Shown here piece by piece: positions 23,824-34,400 of a stretch of 64,000 nucleotides of DNA; positions within the stretch are counted from its first letter, which is position 1, and every line of letters starts with the position of its first letter. The notes under the pieces are model-generated. The model did no database searches. It was given only the letters and a program-made list of their open reading frames with translations, and was not told where the DNA came from. Source of the stretch: Akebia trifoliata (taxonomy: Eukaryota; Streptophyta; Magnoliopsida; Ranunculales; Lardizabalaceae); NCBI GenBank assembly GCA_017979445.1, contig CM030715.1, positions 34,779,756 to 34,843,755 on the forward strand. The letters run 5' to 3'. The translations under genes were made by a program, and so were the position numbers.

Positions 23824-24468
23824 TTACCCTTTTACCTTTCTATTGATGACGATTGTGTCCGCATGCACATCTTCCGCAATTTGAAGAGAAGAAACAGCCT
23901 GTGCTGCAATAAGCCCCGCTGAAATTTCTGTTGTCCTTCGACCTCTTTCCTCAAAATATGGTGCATGGAGATCTCTTGGTAAAACATCAGGTGATAGTGA
24001 CCAGCCACCGATTCCCCAATCATTCCACTTACATCCTGATCCATGTGTGTCAGACGACACCCAACCCATTCCTTCGAGGGAATACTTTGGAACGCCCTGA
24101 TTAGGAAATCCCGCTCTCAATCCGCCCATGAAGAGGCCTATATTGCCCGAGCGATTACAAGGGAGGAACCTTTCATCCTTTTTCAGCACAAACTTACAAG
24201 ATTCATCAGAGTCTTCGCCTAGGAGGACATGCATAGCAACTGCCTCCGCTATTGCAGCGCCCTCCTCGTCGAGCCGCTGTTGCTCTTCTTTCTTTTTCTG
24301 TTTCTTCTTTTCTAGCTCAGATCGGATGGCAGCAGAAGTAGCAAGTGCTTTCTCTAGGCGCCTCTTTTTCTTCTCAGCTTGTTTGACACGGTCCACCTCA
24401 TCCTTTGCCTGCTTCTTCTTCACTTTTCTAACAACGGGTTGCGCTTGAACACATCCCATATTATCCAT
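23824..24468 (-). CDS. Conserved plant coiled-coil protein of unknown function
   Basis: Single coding exon, 214 residues if translation starts at the ATG at 24468; a second in-frame ATG lies at 24459. The N-terminal third is lysine- and glutamate-rich (about residues 12-65) and should form a charged coiled coil or long helix; alanine-rich (AAIAEAVAMHVLL) and acidic (EDSDESC) segments follow. The C-terminal half has conserved-looking glycine and tryptophan positions (WNDWGIGGWSLSP) but no catalytic motif I recognise. There is no signal peptide or membrane segment. A leader exon probably ends at 26136 at a strong CAG|GTAAG donor, giving a leader intron of about 1.65 kb that contains a LINE insertion. 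The pattern resembles a plant-wide family from memory, but I cannot name a function. Starting at 24459 would give MGC, a possible lipidation signal. Confidence 0.8.
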   Translation of the reverse strand: MDNMGCVQAQPVVRKVKKKQAKDEVDRVKQAEKKKRRLEKALATSAAIRSELEKKKQKKKEEQQRLDEEGAAIAEAVAMHVLLGEDSDESCKFVLKKDERFLPCNRSGNIGLFMGGLRAGFPNQGVPKYSLEGMGWVSSDTHGSGCKWNDWGIGGWSLSPDVLPRDLHAPYFEERGRRTTEISAGLIAAQAVSSLQIAEDVHADTIVINRKVKG

Positions 24469-24911
24469 AACCACTACTGATCTCTCTAAACAATCAAATC
24501 CCTTTTACTCAACTTCTTCAAAAGATCTCTAAAATGTGTGCATTATCTCTATAATTATATTCCTTGGTATTAAAAAAAACTTCTTTCTAATTTTCTAAAA
24601 TTGGGAAACACTGACGAAACTAATATAAAATCTTCCAGTCCAAACCTACACCCATTCAGGTCTGAAAGAATATCGCATCTTCCTAACAATACAATCCCAA
24701 ACAGAAACCACAGGAGATAGCATAAGCGCAAAGTGGTAGGCATTGACAGATGTGTCCCTCTGCACCATTCTTCCCAATTTCCCACAGCCTTTGCATTTGC
24801 CCATCTTGATATGGAAAAGGAAGCAATAAGCCGATTAAAATTGAATACAGATGATCATGCTCTAGATCAAAAAGCTCACATGGCCTCCCCTACTGCAATA
24901 GAAGTGAGAAA

Positions 24912-25329
24912 CACAATGTTTACATATTTTTTATGAATGAAAAAAAAATTTATTAGAACAGGAATGGTTGTATCGACCATTCCAAGATAGGATTACAAAA
25001 CAAGAAAAGAAAAAAGCTTAAGATTTTCCCAAACTGTTACAAACCCAATCCCATCTACCCACAAAGTCCTCAAAGAAACCTCTCTAGCTTCGATAAACAC
25101 CGAGCTCCAATGAAATAGGAGACCAGATACATCAAAGATGATATCACGAACTCCTCTCTCTTTAGTCTTGAAAACCCTTGCATTCCTCCCCTCCCCCCAA
25201 CAAACGGAACCAAGCTCCACAACTTCCTCTTAAAAGCTAAGAAGCCTGTACCCAATTGAGACCAACTTTCAAAAACAGACCACACTGTCACCGCACAATG
25301 AAGGAGAACGTGGCTCACAATGTTTACAT
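24912..25329 (-). mobile_element. 5'-truncated LINE insertion with 14-bp target duplication
   Basis: Identical 14-mers 'cacaatgtttacat' at 24912-24925 and 25316-25329 flank a 390-base minus-strand insert (24926-25315). The insert ends in an A-rich tail preceded by 'aataaatttt' in its sense. Its reading frames show the zinc-binding end of a LINE reverse transcriptase (VNIVSHVLLHCAVTVWSVFE). It is frameshifted and lacks everything upstream. It lies inside the leader intron of the coiled-coil gene, in the same orientation. Confidence 0.9.
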
Positions 25330-26136
25330 GTTGCAAAACGTAGAATCTACCAATATTGGACTCTAACCCTAACCCTAATCACACCAAACCTAAATCATAT
25401 TAGCAGGAACCATGTGGAATAACAATGACTGGAAGTCGAATGAATCTCAATCAGAAAGTTATAACACCAAATCAGATGAAGAAACAGAAAGAGACGATAA
25501 AAACCCTACTAATCTTTCCGATAGTTCAGAGATGAAAACCCCGTGACCCTCAATTGGTAACTCAGTCAAAATGTTTCAAGCCCAGTAAAACATCGGAAGG
25601 ACAAAATTGAATAGGCGCAGACCTTTGTTTCTTTATTTTTTGATCAGTGAGCGGGGCAAAATTATACTGAGGAGTAGAACACCTGAAACACTATTTTGAT
25701 CCCCAAACCCCCAAGATATTTCAAAATCTACCGAACTAGTAATATTTGACACACAAAAATTAGCCACATAGAATGCTTGAAACCCTATTAACCGAAACCC
25801 CTAAATTATCTGAAACCCTGATTTCTTCGATGGATCTCAAACTCCACCCAAAATTTAAAATATCTCCCCAAGTTTCCTAAATCTCATTCATCCGATCCTC
25901 TAAAGAACCAATAAAACATGTCCGAGTTCGATCCAATCGTTAAAAATTCTAATCGACCAACAACTCTGATAATTTTACTACAATTGGTAGATCGAATTAC
26001 CCCACAAAACCAACCTAAATATACAAAATTCCCCCCCAAAAAATTAAAATCAGATTTGTTTCAACAAATAATAAGTAAATAATAGATCACAAAAAAACAT
26101 AGATTCGAATATAAAAAGGCGAGGGAGATGCTTACC

Positions 26137-26300
26137 TGATAAAAACGGTCGATAAATAGAGGGTTTCGAACTTTCTCTATCTTCATACTGAGTAGATCAA
26201 AGAGAGATACAGAGATATTAGGGTTTATGCGCGAGATCTGCTCTGGATCTAATTTGCTCGCAGAGAGAGAGAGAGGACGTGAAGGATAAAAAACTGCCAC
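26137..26300 (-). promoter_or_regulatory. Probable leader exon and promoter-proximal region of the coiled-coil gene
   Basis: The minus strand shows CAG|GTAAGC with the last exon base at 26136. Upstream is a CT-rich leader with an upstream ATG near 26186 opening a short frame that runs into the donor. The acceptor is probably at 24486 or 24477. The upstream end near 26300 is a guess. A telobox-like 'aaccctaaccctaa' lies in the intron near 25364. Confidence 0.5.
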
Positions 26301-26963
26301 ATGAAATGGGCGTGAGCGATGACGGGGGAAGTAGGCACGAAAAGGGTATTTCAGTCTTTTTAAATAAATTTAAGAAGGACACGTGTCAGTTACTGATTTC
26401 AATAGCTGTGAATCTAGAGTTTGTCCGACTGTTTTCACACAGATAATAAGTTACAAATGGAGAAGTCCAAAGTCCACCCAAGCATGCGGCAACGCTTTTC
26501 ATTGTGACACGTTGCACCATGTTAACGATCTTTGTCTCAAATGGGTCCCACTCATCTCAGCCGTCCATCATCCAACGGTTCATAAAAGATCTTAAAATGG
26601 TGTTTGTTTGCGGGGTTTAAGATACCTGGGTTAGTCTAAGGGGGGAATACATTTTAAGGGCATTTGATTATATGAAATAATCAAGATCATCTCATTAGAT
26701 CATTTTTGTGGATAAAGAATAGAGAATAACATAAAAATAATGTATCTTAAAATCAAAGGATTGATAAATATTTTTACAAATAAAAGAACACTTCTAAACC
26801 CTAATTAGCAAAACTAAATTAATTTAACCATGTTGGCCACCAACAAGGATTTATCTTATTATTATTTTTCTTTTAGATAACCAAGTGTCCCTGTAAGTAG
26901 CAGACAAAGCCCATATTTGGACTTTTCTCTATCCATAGACCATGGTCTTGTTCAAGGACTAGT

Positions 26964-27314
26964 CCTAGGGCGTGTGCATTGCTCGCAGTTCACACGCACC
27001 AGGTAAGTGAGGGTGAGCGAATAGTCCCTGAGGAATTAATGCTCATACTGGGTATCAAACTTGGATTACCTGTTTTGTGGGATATTACATGTATTTGAGG
27101 GGATTTAGTTGAAGTATGGTGCTCTAAGAGGCCAATTGCCTCATCCCTGATCGTTGTCAACGAAAAACAAAAAATTAAATTTCACAATTAACAACATTGA
27201 ATTAGAAGTAAATCTCATTCTCCCAATATAAGCAGTATTTCCTTAGGGCCACCTGTGAGGGTGCACCCTCACTTACCCGGTGTGTGCGATGTGCGGGCGT
27301 TGCACGTGCCCAAG
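26964..27314. mobile_element. Foldback element with ~52-bp inverted ends
   Basis: 26964-27015 and 27263-27314 are inverted copies, each ending internally in 'ggtaagtgagggtg' or its complement. The spacer contains 'cctgaggaattaatgctcat', also found in the tRNA-like repeat at 46609, so the element may be a head-to-head pair of SINE-type repeats and not a DNA transposon. Confidence 0.6.
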
Positions 27315-28223
27315 GGAGGGACCCATATGCCTTGGCTCTGGCCCTGGCTCTTCCAGTCCCCCTAGTCGATTGCAAGTTCAGATTGTCATAAAAAATAAAA
27401 AAAAATAAATCCCATTCTACCAGGTGATAATTTAAGTAATGTCAATCTATTAGTATGTCTGGATATGACTCAGAAGACCAGTCTAGAAATTGATTTTCTT
27501 GATTTATTCCACATTTAGCCGATCTAGATCCAGTATCGCGTGTCTCAAATAAATGTCCAACCTAGATTAAGTGCATGTCTTGGCGTTGTCGATATTGTTA
27601 TGTGTTTTAGAGATTTAATTAGGTATTAAAAAAAAAAAAAAGGTTGGAAACATCTTGATATGATTCTTTAATTTCTTGTGAAGGCAAGCATAACTTCACT
27701 TTATTATTTGGCTCTATTCTTTCACTCTTGACTGTTACCATTGTTGTGTAAAAGAACAAAGGAACAAGAAATGATACACGAAGGTCACAAACAAACCCCA
27801 AAAGCTTTATGTGATAGAGGAAAAGAGAAATAAAAAATATATATAAATCAAGTCCTCTGTTCCAATCTCTATAGTATTATTCACTTTATATTTCATTGTC
27901 ATATTAATCCTACAAGAGAGATATTTTAGTATTCAAGACTGACTTAAGGCATTATCTTAAGGAACCAATTTATGAATTATTTGTATATTTCCTCAACTAT
28001 AAACATTATTTTTACTCAAATTAAATGGAATAAAGTAAGTGATAAATAAGTTAAAAAATTTTGCCCCCCTAAATTGTTAGTGAAACCCATTCCATGTATT
28101 AGTGTCCACTAATTCATTTCTAAGGAGTGAAATCGACGAAAGAGATTGGGTTTGTATTTAAAATAAGATTAGGCTTCTTACATTATTTATTATCATTCGT
28201 TGGAAAATGAGTTCTTGTTCATT
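27315..28223. other. Gene-free AT-rich stretch
   Basis: No exon, RNA gene or clear element recognised. It contains poly-A near 27630 and AT-rich sequence with stops in all frames. Confidence 0.4.
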
Positions 28224-28541
28224 TCAAAAATGATTTTTTTTTTTGGAAGATTAACTGGGTTAAGGCCAGACCCAAACCAGCTACAACCTTAGGAACCGCG
28301 AACCACTACGATCCTTATCAAGGATCGACAAAAGATCAATAGGAGAAGAGTTACAATTCAGCACATGGCAGCCAACAACGGGTTGCAGCGCCGCATGGAA
28401 GTCAGCAGCCCTATTAGTTTCTCTGAACACGTGGGAGAAAACAACTTCATGGAAAGGTGAAGTTAACCTTAAGATAGCCAAGTAAAGGTGATGAACATGC
28501 CAATGAGTTTCGTAGAAAATGCGAACTTAGCTCAAAAATGA
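28224..28541 (-). mobile_element. 5'-truncated LINE insertion with 10-bp target duplication
   Basis: Direct repeats 'tcaaaaatga' at 28224-28233 and 28532-28541 flank a 298-base minus-strand insert with a poly-A tail (poly-T at 28234). The frame at 28481-28281 encodes the last part of a LINE-type RNase H domain (VFSHVFRETNRAADF), then a short tail and stop. A related fragment lies at 63226-63495. Confidence 0.88.
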
Positions 28542-28680
28542 GTTTCTAGTGACTGCTAACTTCACTTCAAACAATCTTATCCCTCATTCTCAATCATCAT
28601 TTCAATTACACTTAAAACACCTTCAAATGGCACAACATATGGAGGCAAAAGCAAGATGAATTCCTAAGATTTTTTTTTTT

Positions 28681-28805
28681 GAGAGATTCTATTGCCACAC
28701 CAACTTTTGCTAATGCCAAATCAATTAACACTTAAATCACCAAAGAAATATTCCGCACATCTAGGGGTGGCATTAGCAAAAGTTGGTGTGACAATAGAAT
28801 CTCTC
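28681..28805. mobile_element. MITE, 'gagagattcta' family
   Basis: A 125-base element with nearly perfect 38-base inverted ends: 'gagagattctattgccacac' facing 'gtgtgacaatagaatctctc', and 'caacttttgctaatgcc' facing its complement. It is the best preserved of the family seen at 6821, 13588 and 13817. The poly-T run on its left obscures any target duplication. Confidence 0.85.
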
Positions 28806-29233
28806 TAATCTTTTCATGCACAAATTGGTTAACTCTTGAAGAAGAGTTCACAGTGGTATTAATAGTTCAGAAACTCCGGCTAGTGCTGCATCATTAGTGA
28901 TGTTTGGCACTAGAACAGTGCCCACAGCAGACCTATGTTATACTACAATCACTTCTAATGATTTACAATCTATTTCAAGCCTTTTCTCCATCCAATTTGT
29001 GTGTGCTACACCAACATCTGGAATTGCCAACCCAAATATTTGGGACGAAGCGCAGAAAAAAAATAAAAATTGACCACTGGAATCCATGGCTTGACAACTT
29101 CACAACATAATCTCTAATATTTTTCAGAGTATTTTAAGGATCTCTTTTTCAAAATAAGAAACATTACTAAGGATTCTTTTGTGCCATCTACATATATATT
29201 ACACTAGGAAAGGAGACGGGCTCCTCTCACCTG

Positions 29234-29593
29234 TCAATCATCAGTTCTGTCATGACTCGAACCCATTTCCAGCAACGAGAGGATGACAAAGGGACCAAGA
29301 ACAGGTGGAAGAGGCGGCTTGTTGAAGGCAACAATAGGCTCAGCCTTGTTATTGGTAATGGGTTCTTCTCCTTCCCCAATAAAGTCACCTCCTTTGCCTG
29401 GAACCGAAGTCAGAAAAAAAATGGCATAAAAATGAATAAAAAGGAGGCTTTCAAGGACTAGAGCTCGCATTACCCCACACTCGTCTCCTAGGATGGATTT
29501 GTTTGAGAATATTTTTTGCAGGCAGTAGTCCAGCGTTTCCACGCATGTGGATAGCAATATCTTTAAAGTCTTGGGAGTGAGAAACCAGTAATC
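29234..29593 (-). CDS. Small unrecognised plant gene, last two coding exons
   Basis: Two exons fit together: 29593-29474 (acceptor TTTTTTTCAG, donor G|GTAATG) and 29397-29234 (acceptor TTCCAG|GC, stop TGA). They join in frame to about 93 residues, including HMRGNAGLLPAKNILKQI, PRRRVWGKGGDFIGEGEEP and a proline-rich FNKPPLPPVLGP before an acidic SHDRTDD end. The joined sequence reads like a conserved small organelle-type protein, but I cannot name it. The frame entering at 29593 needs an upstream exon contributing one base; I did not find it, so the start is missing here. A CAG|GTGAG just after the stop could be a 3' UTR donor. Decay to a pseudogene is possible. Confidence 0.55.
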   Translation of the reverse strand, partial: DYWFLTPKTLKILLSTCVETLDYCLQKIFSNKSILGDECGVMRALVLESLLFIHFYAIFFLTSVPGKGGDFIGEGEEPITNNKAEPIVAFNKPPLPPVLGPFVILSLLEMGSSHDRTDD

Positions 29594-30439
29594 CTGAAAA
29601 AAACATAGTAAAGAAGTATGTTATTATAGGGAAGCATATATAATGAAATCGCTGAAAAAAAAAAAAAAAAGCCTTACCAATCCAAAAATAAATAAAAAAA
29701 TTACAGCTTATATCCAGTTTACAAAAACAAACTATAAAAATTAGCTTGAGGAGCATAACCCGGCCAAAAGACGTACACCTCACACCAAGGCATGTGCCTT
29801 GGGATGCTTCTTGATTTGAGATGTAAGCTATGTTTATATTTCTTCCTCGCGCCTCAGGGCATATTTCATGGGACTTGCCCGGAGGTGCATGTCGAGATGT
29901 AAGCCTCACTTGCCTTAAAAATCTTTATTAAATAACAAAATATGATTTCAATATCCTTCTAGAAATAGAAAACATAATTTTAGATGCAACTCACATGCTC
30001 ATGATCTAAACATTACAAGTGTTGATGCGCTTCTCATTCACATTTTAGCTATAGATCAGAGTGATAGGGTTCTAGATTCCATTAAAACTCTTGGGAAATT
30101 AATACTATAGTTATTGTTGGATTGAGCTTTGCCTTAAGTCTTGGATTCATTCTGTGGTCTTTCTCCATGATTACCTCAAGTGTTTGTCTTCACCATAACA
30201 TAGACCATTCTGATTTCACACCGAAGATCAGAGCTTGCTTGACATAAGAATCAAAGACATCTCCCTATCTCACTAACCATGGATGGTGTAATATCACAGC
30301 TTCGCTTGATCCCAAATGTTGGGGTTGAAGATTAGTCTTATTTTTTGCCATTTGATTCTAGCTCGAGCCATATCTTCGTTCAAGAGATATGTTATAATAT
30401 GTTCTATTTATATCCACATAGAAGACATATGTCGGGCTT

Positions 30440-30526
30440 AGACCCATAGCTCAGTTGGTTTGACACAATGCAAAGCAACTTTGAGGTCGTGGGTTCAAGT
30501 TCAGCTAACCCATCCAAAAAAAAAAG
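30440..30526 (+). repeat. tRNA-like SINE fragment
   Basis: A polymerase III A-box-like 'tagctcagttgg' (30447-30458) and B-box-like 'gggttcaagttc' (30490-30501) have tRNA spacing and are followed by a poly-A run. The sequence does not fold as a complete tRNA: acceptor arms do not pair and the A-run replaces the 3' end. Confidence 0.55.
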
Positions 30527-31561
30527 AATGTCTTTATACGTTCTATTAATGCTCACACAGACTAAGAAATTTCCTTGTTCAAAAGTTTTCTGATCTATGT
30601 CAACCATATGCTTCCAAATCAGGTTTCGATACTTTTCAGATAATGTTGTATTCACACTATGAATCCCATGTCCCTTCTGTATCAGAGGAACATTGTTGTT
30701 ATTTATGGGATGGATAGTAACTTTATTTCTTAGAGAATTAATCTTAGTCTAACTTATGGAATGTAAACACTTCATGAATATGGATATGGTGAAGCCTATG
30801 AAAAAGGTGGGAGGGAATCCAAGCATCTCTGTACTCAGGTTGAATAAGCCAACTCTAAGAATCTCAACATGATCACATGTCCATTAGAAACCATCTTATG
30901 AATCTATCTTAAAGAGTTACCCAAATTGGGGGTTCCTGATATAACCATGGTTTAACTTTAATCCGAGTTTCCTTTCAAATAACTAGAATTTTGAACAATG
31001 TCTAACTCTTTCATGAAGCAAAATGTTCAACACTCCTATAAAGAACACCTCCTTTGATTTCTTTGGGTTGTCTCTTAAGAGACACACATGCACATTCCTT
31101 TTCCTAAGAGACACCTTGTCTCTTAATTTTCTATAAATAGGTCATCTCGACCTCATTTTTATTCATTCAAAAATTTTCCCTTCTTCTTCTTTGCTGTTTA
31201 AACGTGCAAGTATTCTGTTTTCCATTTGCATTCTTTGAGAGTATAAACAGTAGCGTTCGGTTCGCTAGACGTGTAGATTGTAGTGCTGCCTCTACACGTG
31301 TGATCGTTGTATCCTGGGAGACAATTATTCATTGATCCGTGTGCACCAAGTTGCGGGAACAAAATTGTCTTAAGGACATTGTGTTCAACACAAGCCTTGG
31401 TCAAATTTCGATTTGTTCATTCTCGGGTATCTACCGAATTTTTACACTTATTTGGAGCCACTAAAATGTTTTTTATAAACCACTTACAAGCCTTTTTCAT
31501 TCACTATTAATGGGTGGCTTCCTCCAGGCATCAGGGAGGGGGGGGGGGGGAATTGATGCCC
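30527..31561. other. Non-coding stretch with a possible LTR relic
   Basis: At about 31070-31480 a TATA-like 'ctataaatagg' is followed by a leader-like segment with 'gcgggaacaaaattgtctta', an arrangement like the R-U5 part of a copia LTR. No partner LTR or primer site was found. A poly-G tract lies near 31538. The interval 29594-30439 holds nothing else I can support. Confidence 0.35.
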
Positions 31562-31714
31562 AATACATGGATGTTACACTCAAGTGGAATTCAACGCGAA
31601 TTAAGTGGGGTTTTGGCACATGGATTATGTTACACTCAAGTGGAATTCAACGCAAATTAAGAGGGGTTTGATACATGGATTTCGTTACACTCAAGTGGAA
31701 TTAAGTGGGGTTTG
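31562..31714. repeat. ~60-bp tandem repeat, three copies
   Basis: Three copies centred on 'gttacactcaagtggaatt' at about 31574, 31629 and 31684, each followed by 'aagtggggtt' or 'aagaggggtt'. The third copy lacks the 'caacgc' segment. No coding capacity. Confidence 0.8.
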
Positions 31715-32654
31715 GCTTGAACCCAATACGATGTCAACCCCGCCTGCACACAATCACCTTAAATGAAATTAACCAATTATTACAAAAAAGGGGACAAGTC
31801 TAAACTCTTTACAGACACTCGTGCTAAAATTTATATTTGAGTGCTCAACACAAGCACCCAATAACGAAATGTGACTGAAAATTTCAATTAACAGAACCAA
31901 AGATACCACTAAGAAAACAAGACTAACAAGTCACTAAGAACATATCAAATGATAATAAATAACAAGGTTTAAATCCAACAAAAAAAAAAAAATTATTTCA
32001 AGGTTTACGTTTCTGAATTCTAATTCTACAAAGAATTTTACATTGAATGAAATATATAAAAATAAATAAAAAAAAATAAAAAAAAATAAAAAAAGGGCAC
32101 AAGAAAGTCTCATACCTCTCTTTTAGCTCTGAAGCAAACAAATTGAAAAGAACAAGTATGCAAGTTTTAGTCTAAATGTTGAGGGAAGAGATTCTGGTTC
32201 TTGAAGGTTCAAGAGCTTTCAAGGCAACTCATTAAACAAGAATTATGATATTGTATTTCAGGGAGTTGAACAAGTATCCAACTCCAGATTTCTTTTGCAT
32301 CACTTGTGGGTGGTAACCAAAATGCAAATCTCTCATGAAATTGTTTGAATCTCCTTAAGATCACCAATCAGGATATAATTATTATAAGTGTGGGTCCCAA
32401 AGGATAATCTAAACATCCATATGTGTACAAGGTAAGTCATGGTGATTGGAGGTTATGGTGCATCAAATTTTGCTGCTCAACTGTTGTAGAATACCTATTG
32501 CCTTTATCTAACGAGCGATTCAGAACTCAGAAGATGAGTTGGGACTGGGAGGCCTTGAAGAAGTCGACTCTTTTTCTGCTCTGTGACTGAGAGAGGAAAT
32601 GGTCTTCACCTCTTAAACCCAACAAACCCTTCTTTTTGAATCTCAACTACAACC
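31715..32654. other. Upstream region of MIND1
   Basis: Non-coding. The last 100 or so bases before the MIND1 start are probably its leader. A minus-strand AG|GTATGA at about 32113 is a possible donor for a divergent transcript, perhaps the missing first exon of the 29.2-kb gene, but no convincing coding exon precedes it. Confidence 0.35.
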
Positions 32655-33656
32655 ATGATTTCTCTGCAACAACTACCCACAATAAACCCTAACCCATCTT
32701 CTCTCCATACCTCCTTTCCATCCATTTTCACTTCTCCAAAACCCTTCAACAGAAATCACCTAAAAAATCCCAAATACAAAATCAGACCCTACTCCATTGT
32801 TTCAGTCCTCCAATGGAATCGGAAACCCCAATTAGCAGGAGACACCCCTCGTGTTGTCGTCATTACTTCTGGCAAAGGTGGTGTTGGCAAAACCACCACA
32901 ACCGCCAATATGGGTCTCTCCCTCGCCCGCCTCGGCTTTTCGGTTGTCGCCATTGATGCCGATGTTGGTCTTCGAAACCTCGACCTCCTCCTTGGCCTTG
33001 AAAACCGAGTTAATTACACAGCTGTTGAGGTCCTTAATGGCGATTGTCGCCTCGACCAAGCATTAGTTCGTGACAAGCGTTGGTCCAATTTCGAACTCCT
33101 CTGTATTTCAAAACCAAGGTCGAAGCTTCCATTGGGTTTTGGAGGAAAAGCCCTAATTTGGCTTGTTGATGCCCTAAAATCTCGTCAAGAAGGTTGCCCA
33201 GATTTCGTTCTCATTGATTGTCCAGCTGGTATTGATGCTGGGTTCATCACTGCGATTTCTCCAGCAAATGAGGCGGTCCTCGTTACTACACCTGACATTA
33301 CTAGCCTTCGGGATGCTGATCGTGTAACAGGTTTGCTCGAATGCGATGGAATTAAGGATATTAAGATGATGGTGAATCGGGTTCGGACGGATTTGATTAG
33401 AGGAGAGGATATGATGTCGGTGCTCGATGTTCAGGAAATGCTAGGGTTGGCATTGCTTGGGGTGATTCCTGAGGATTCAGAAGTGATTCGGAGTACAAAT
33501 CGAGGGTACCCACTTGTGTTAAATAAGCCGCCCACATTGGCTGGGCTTGCATTTGAGCAGGCGGCGTGGAGGCTTGTTGAGCAGGACAGTATGAAGGCTG
33601 TGATGGTTGAGGAGGAGCCGAAGAAGCGTGGGTTTTTCTCATTCTTCGGAGGTTAG
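32655..33656 (+). CDS. MIND1: Plastid division-site ATPase MinD
   Basis: Single-exon gene, 333 residues. MinD is a membrane-associated ATPase that, with MinE, places the FtsZ ring at the middle of dividing plastids (ARC11 in Arabidopsis). Residues 1 to about 60 are serine-, proline- and basic-rich, fitting a chloroplast transit peptide. The deviant Walker A box GKGGVGKTTTTAN starts at 73 with signature lysine K74 and P-loop lysine K79. A switch segment IDADVGLRNLDLLLGLENR starts at 100, and the Walker B-like VLIDCPAGID lies at 185-193. The C-terminus KKRGFFSFFGG is the short amphipathic membrane-targeting helix. Length and lack of introns match plant MinD genes. The ATG at 32655 starts the transit peptide directly. 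Confidence 0.97.
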   Translation: MISLQQLPTINPNPSSLHTSFPSIFTSPKPFNRNHLKNPKYKIRPYSIVSVLQWNRKPQLAGDTPRVVVITSGKGGVGKTTTTANMGLSLARLGFSVVAIDADVGLRNLDLLLGLENRVNYTAVEVLNGDCRLDQALVRDKRWSNFELLCISKPRSKLPLGFGGKALIWLVDALKSRQEGCPDFVLIDCPAGIDAGFITAISPANEAVLVTTPDITSLRDADRVTGLLECDGIKDIKMMVNRVRTDLIRGEDMMSVLDVQEMLGLALLGVIPEDSEVIRSTNRGYPLVLNKPPTLAGLAFEQAAWRLVEQDSMKAVMVEEEPKKRGFFSFFGG

Positions 33657-34400
33657 GAATGGAACTTTTAGAATGTTGAGATTACAGTGATTTTGGGAGA
33701 TGGGGTCTTGTTGGAATTCAAGCATTTTTGGGGGATTTTAGAATCCCATTTGTTCCAAAATGGGCAATGTGAGAAGCTGTGTACAGCGAGTGATTAAGTA
33801 AGTATGGTCGTTTCTTCATTTGATGATTCTGGATTTCTTTATCCGATAACTAGGAGTGTAGTTTTTGTGTTTAATGGTTTATGCCAATTGCTTTAGAATT
33901 CCTCTATTTTGTGTGTATGTGCTTTGGTAGAGAGTTGGGTTGGTGTGACATGTATATTACAACAGTCATCGTAATTCTACTCACATTCTACAAATACCGA
34001 ATACATACTGGAGAAAAGTTTGGATGCTGATGGTTTTCTTTTGTGTTTGGGTAATATTTCTCATTTAGAATTGAAATTATGTGTTTCAAAAGGAGTTCGA
34101 TAGTATGCAACACAGCTGACACTATTGAAAAAAGCTTTAAGAAGATATTTTAAGACTTCTTTTAATGTAAGAGGTTAATGCACAAAATGCAAAGGCAAGT
34201 TTGAAATGGAGGTTGAGAAGGCCTACTGAAGATTGGGTTTCTCGTTCAATAGGAATGTCTCTATAAGTAGCTGCTCCATATTCTCGATAGGGCTCATTTT
34301 TTATTGCCGTGCATAATCTTTTTCATTCATCGATCTCAGTATCCTCACCGTGCAACACATACTTTGCAAATGCTAAGAAAGATGGTTTTATTGAGTTAGA
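33657..34400. other. 3' flank of MIND1
   Basis: Probably about 300 bases of 3' untranslated sequence, then gene-free DNA. No exon or clear element recognised. Confidence 0.4.

Noticed and set aside
24469..24474. GTG start two codons upstream of the coiled-coil protein
   Set aside because: Same reason; an ATG in acceptable context follows at 24468.
29595..29909. Minus-strand open frame extending the 29.2-kb gene upstream
   Set aside because: It reads through a clear TTTTTTTCAG acceptor; the extension is low-complexity intron sequence.
30440..30526. Functional tRNA gene
   Set aside because: It has A- and B-box-like strings but no pairing acceptor stem, and a poly-A run replaces the 3' end.
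31070..31480. Solo LTR
   Set aside because: Leader-like features are present, but no ends, target duplication or partner could be defined.
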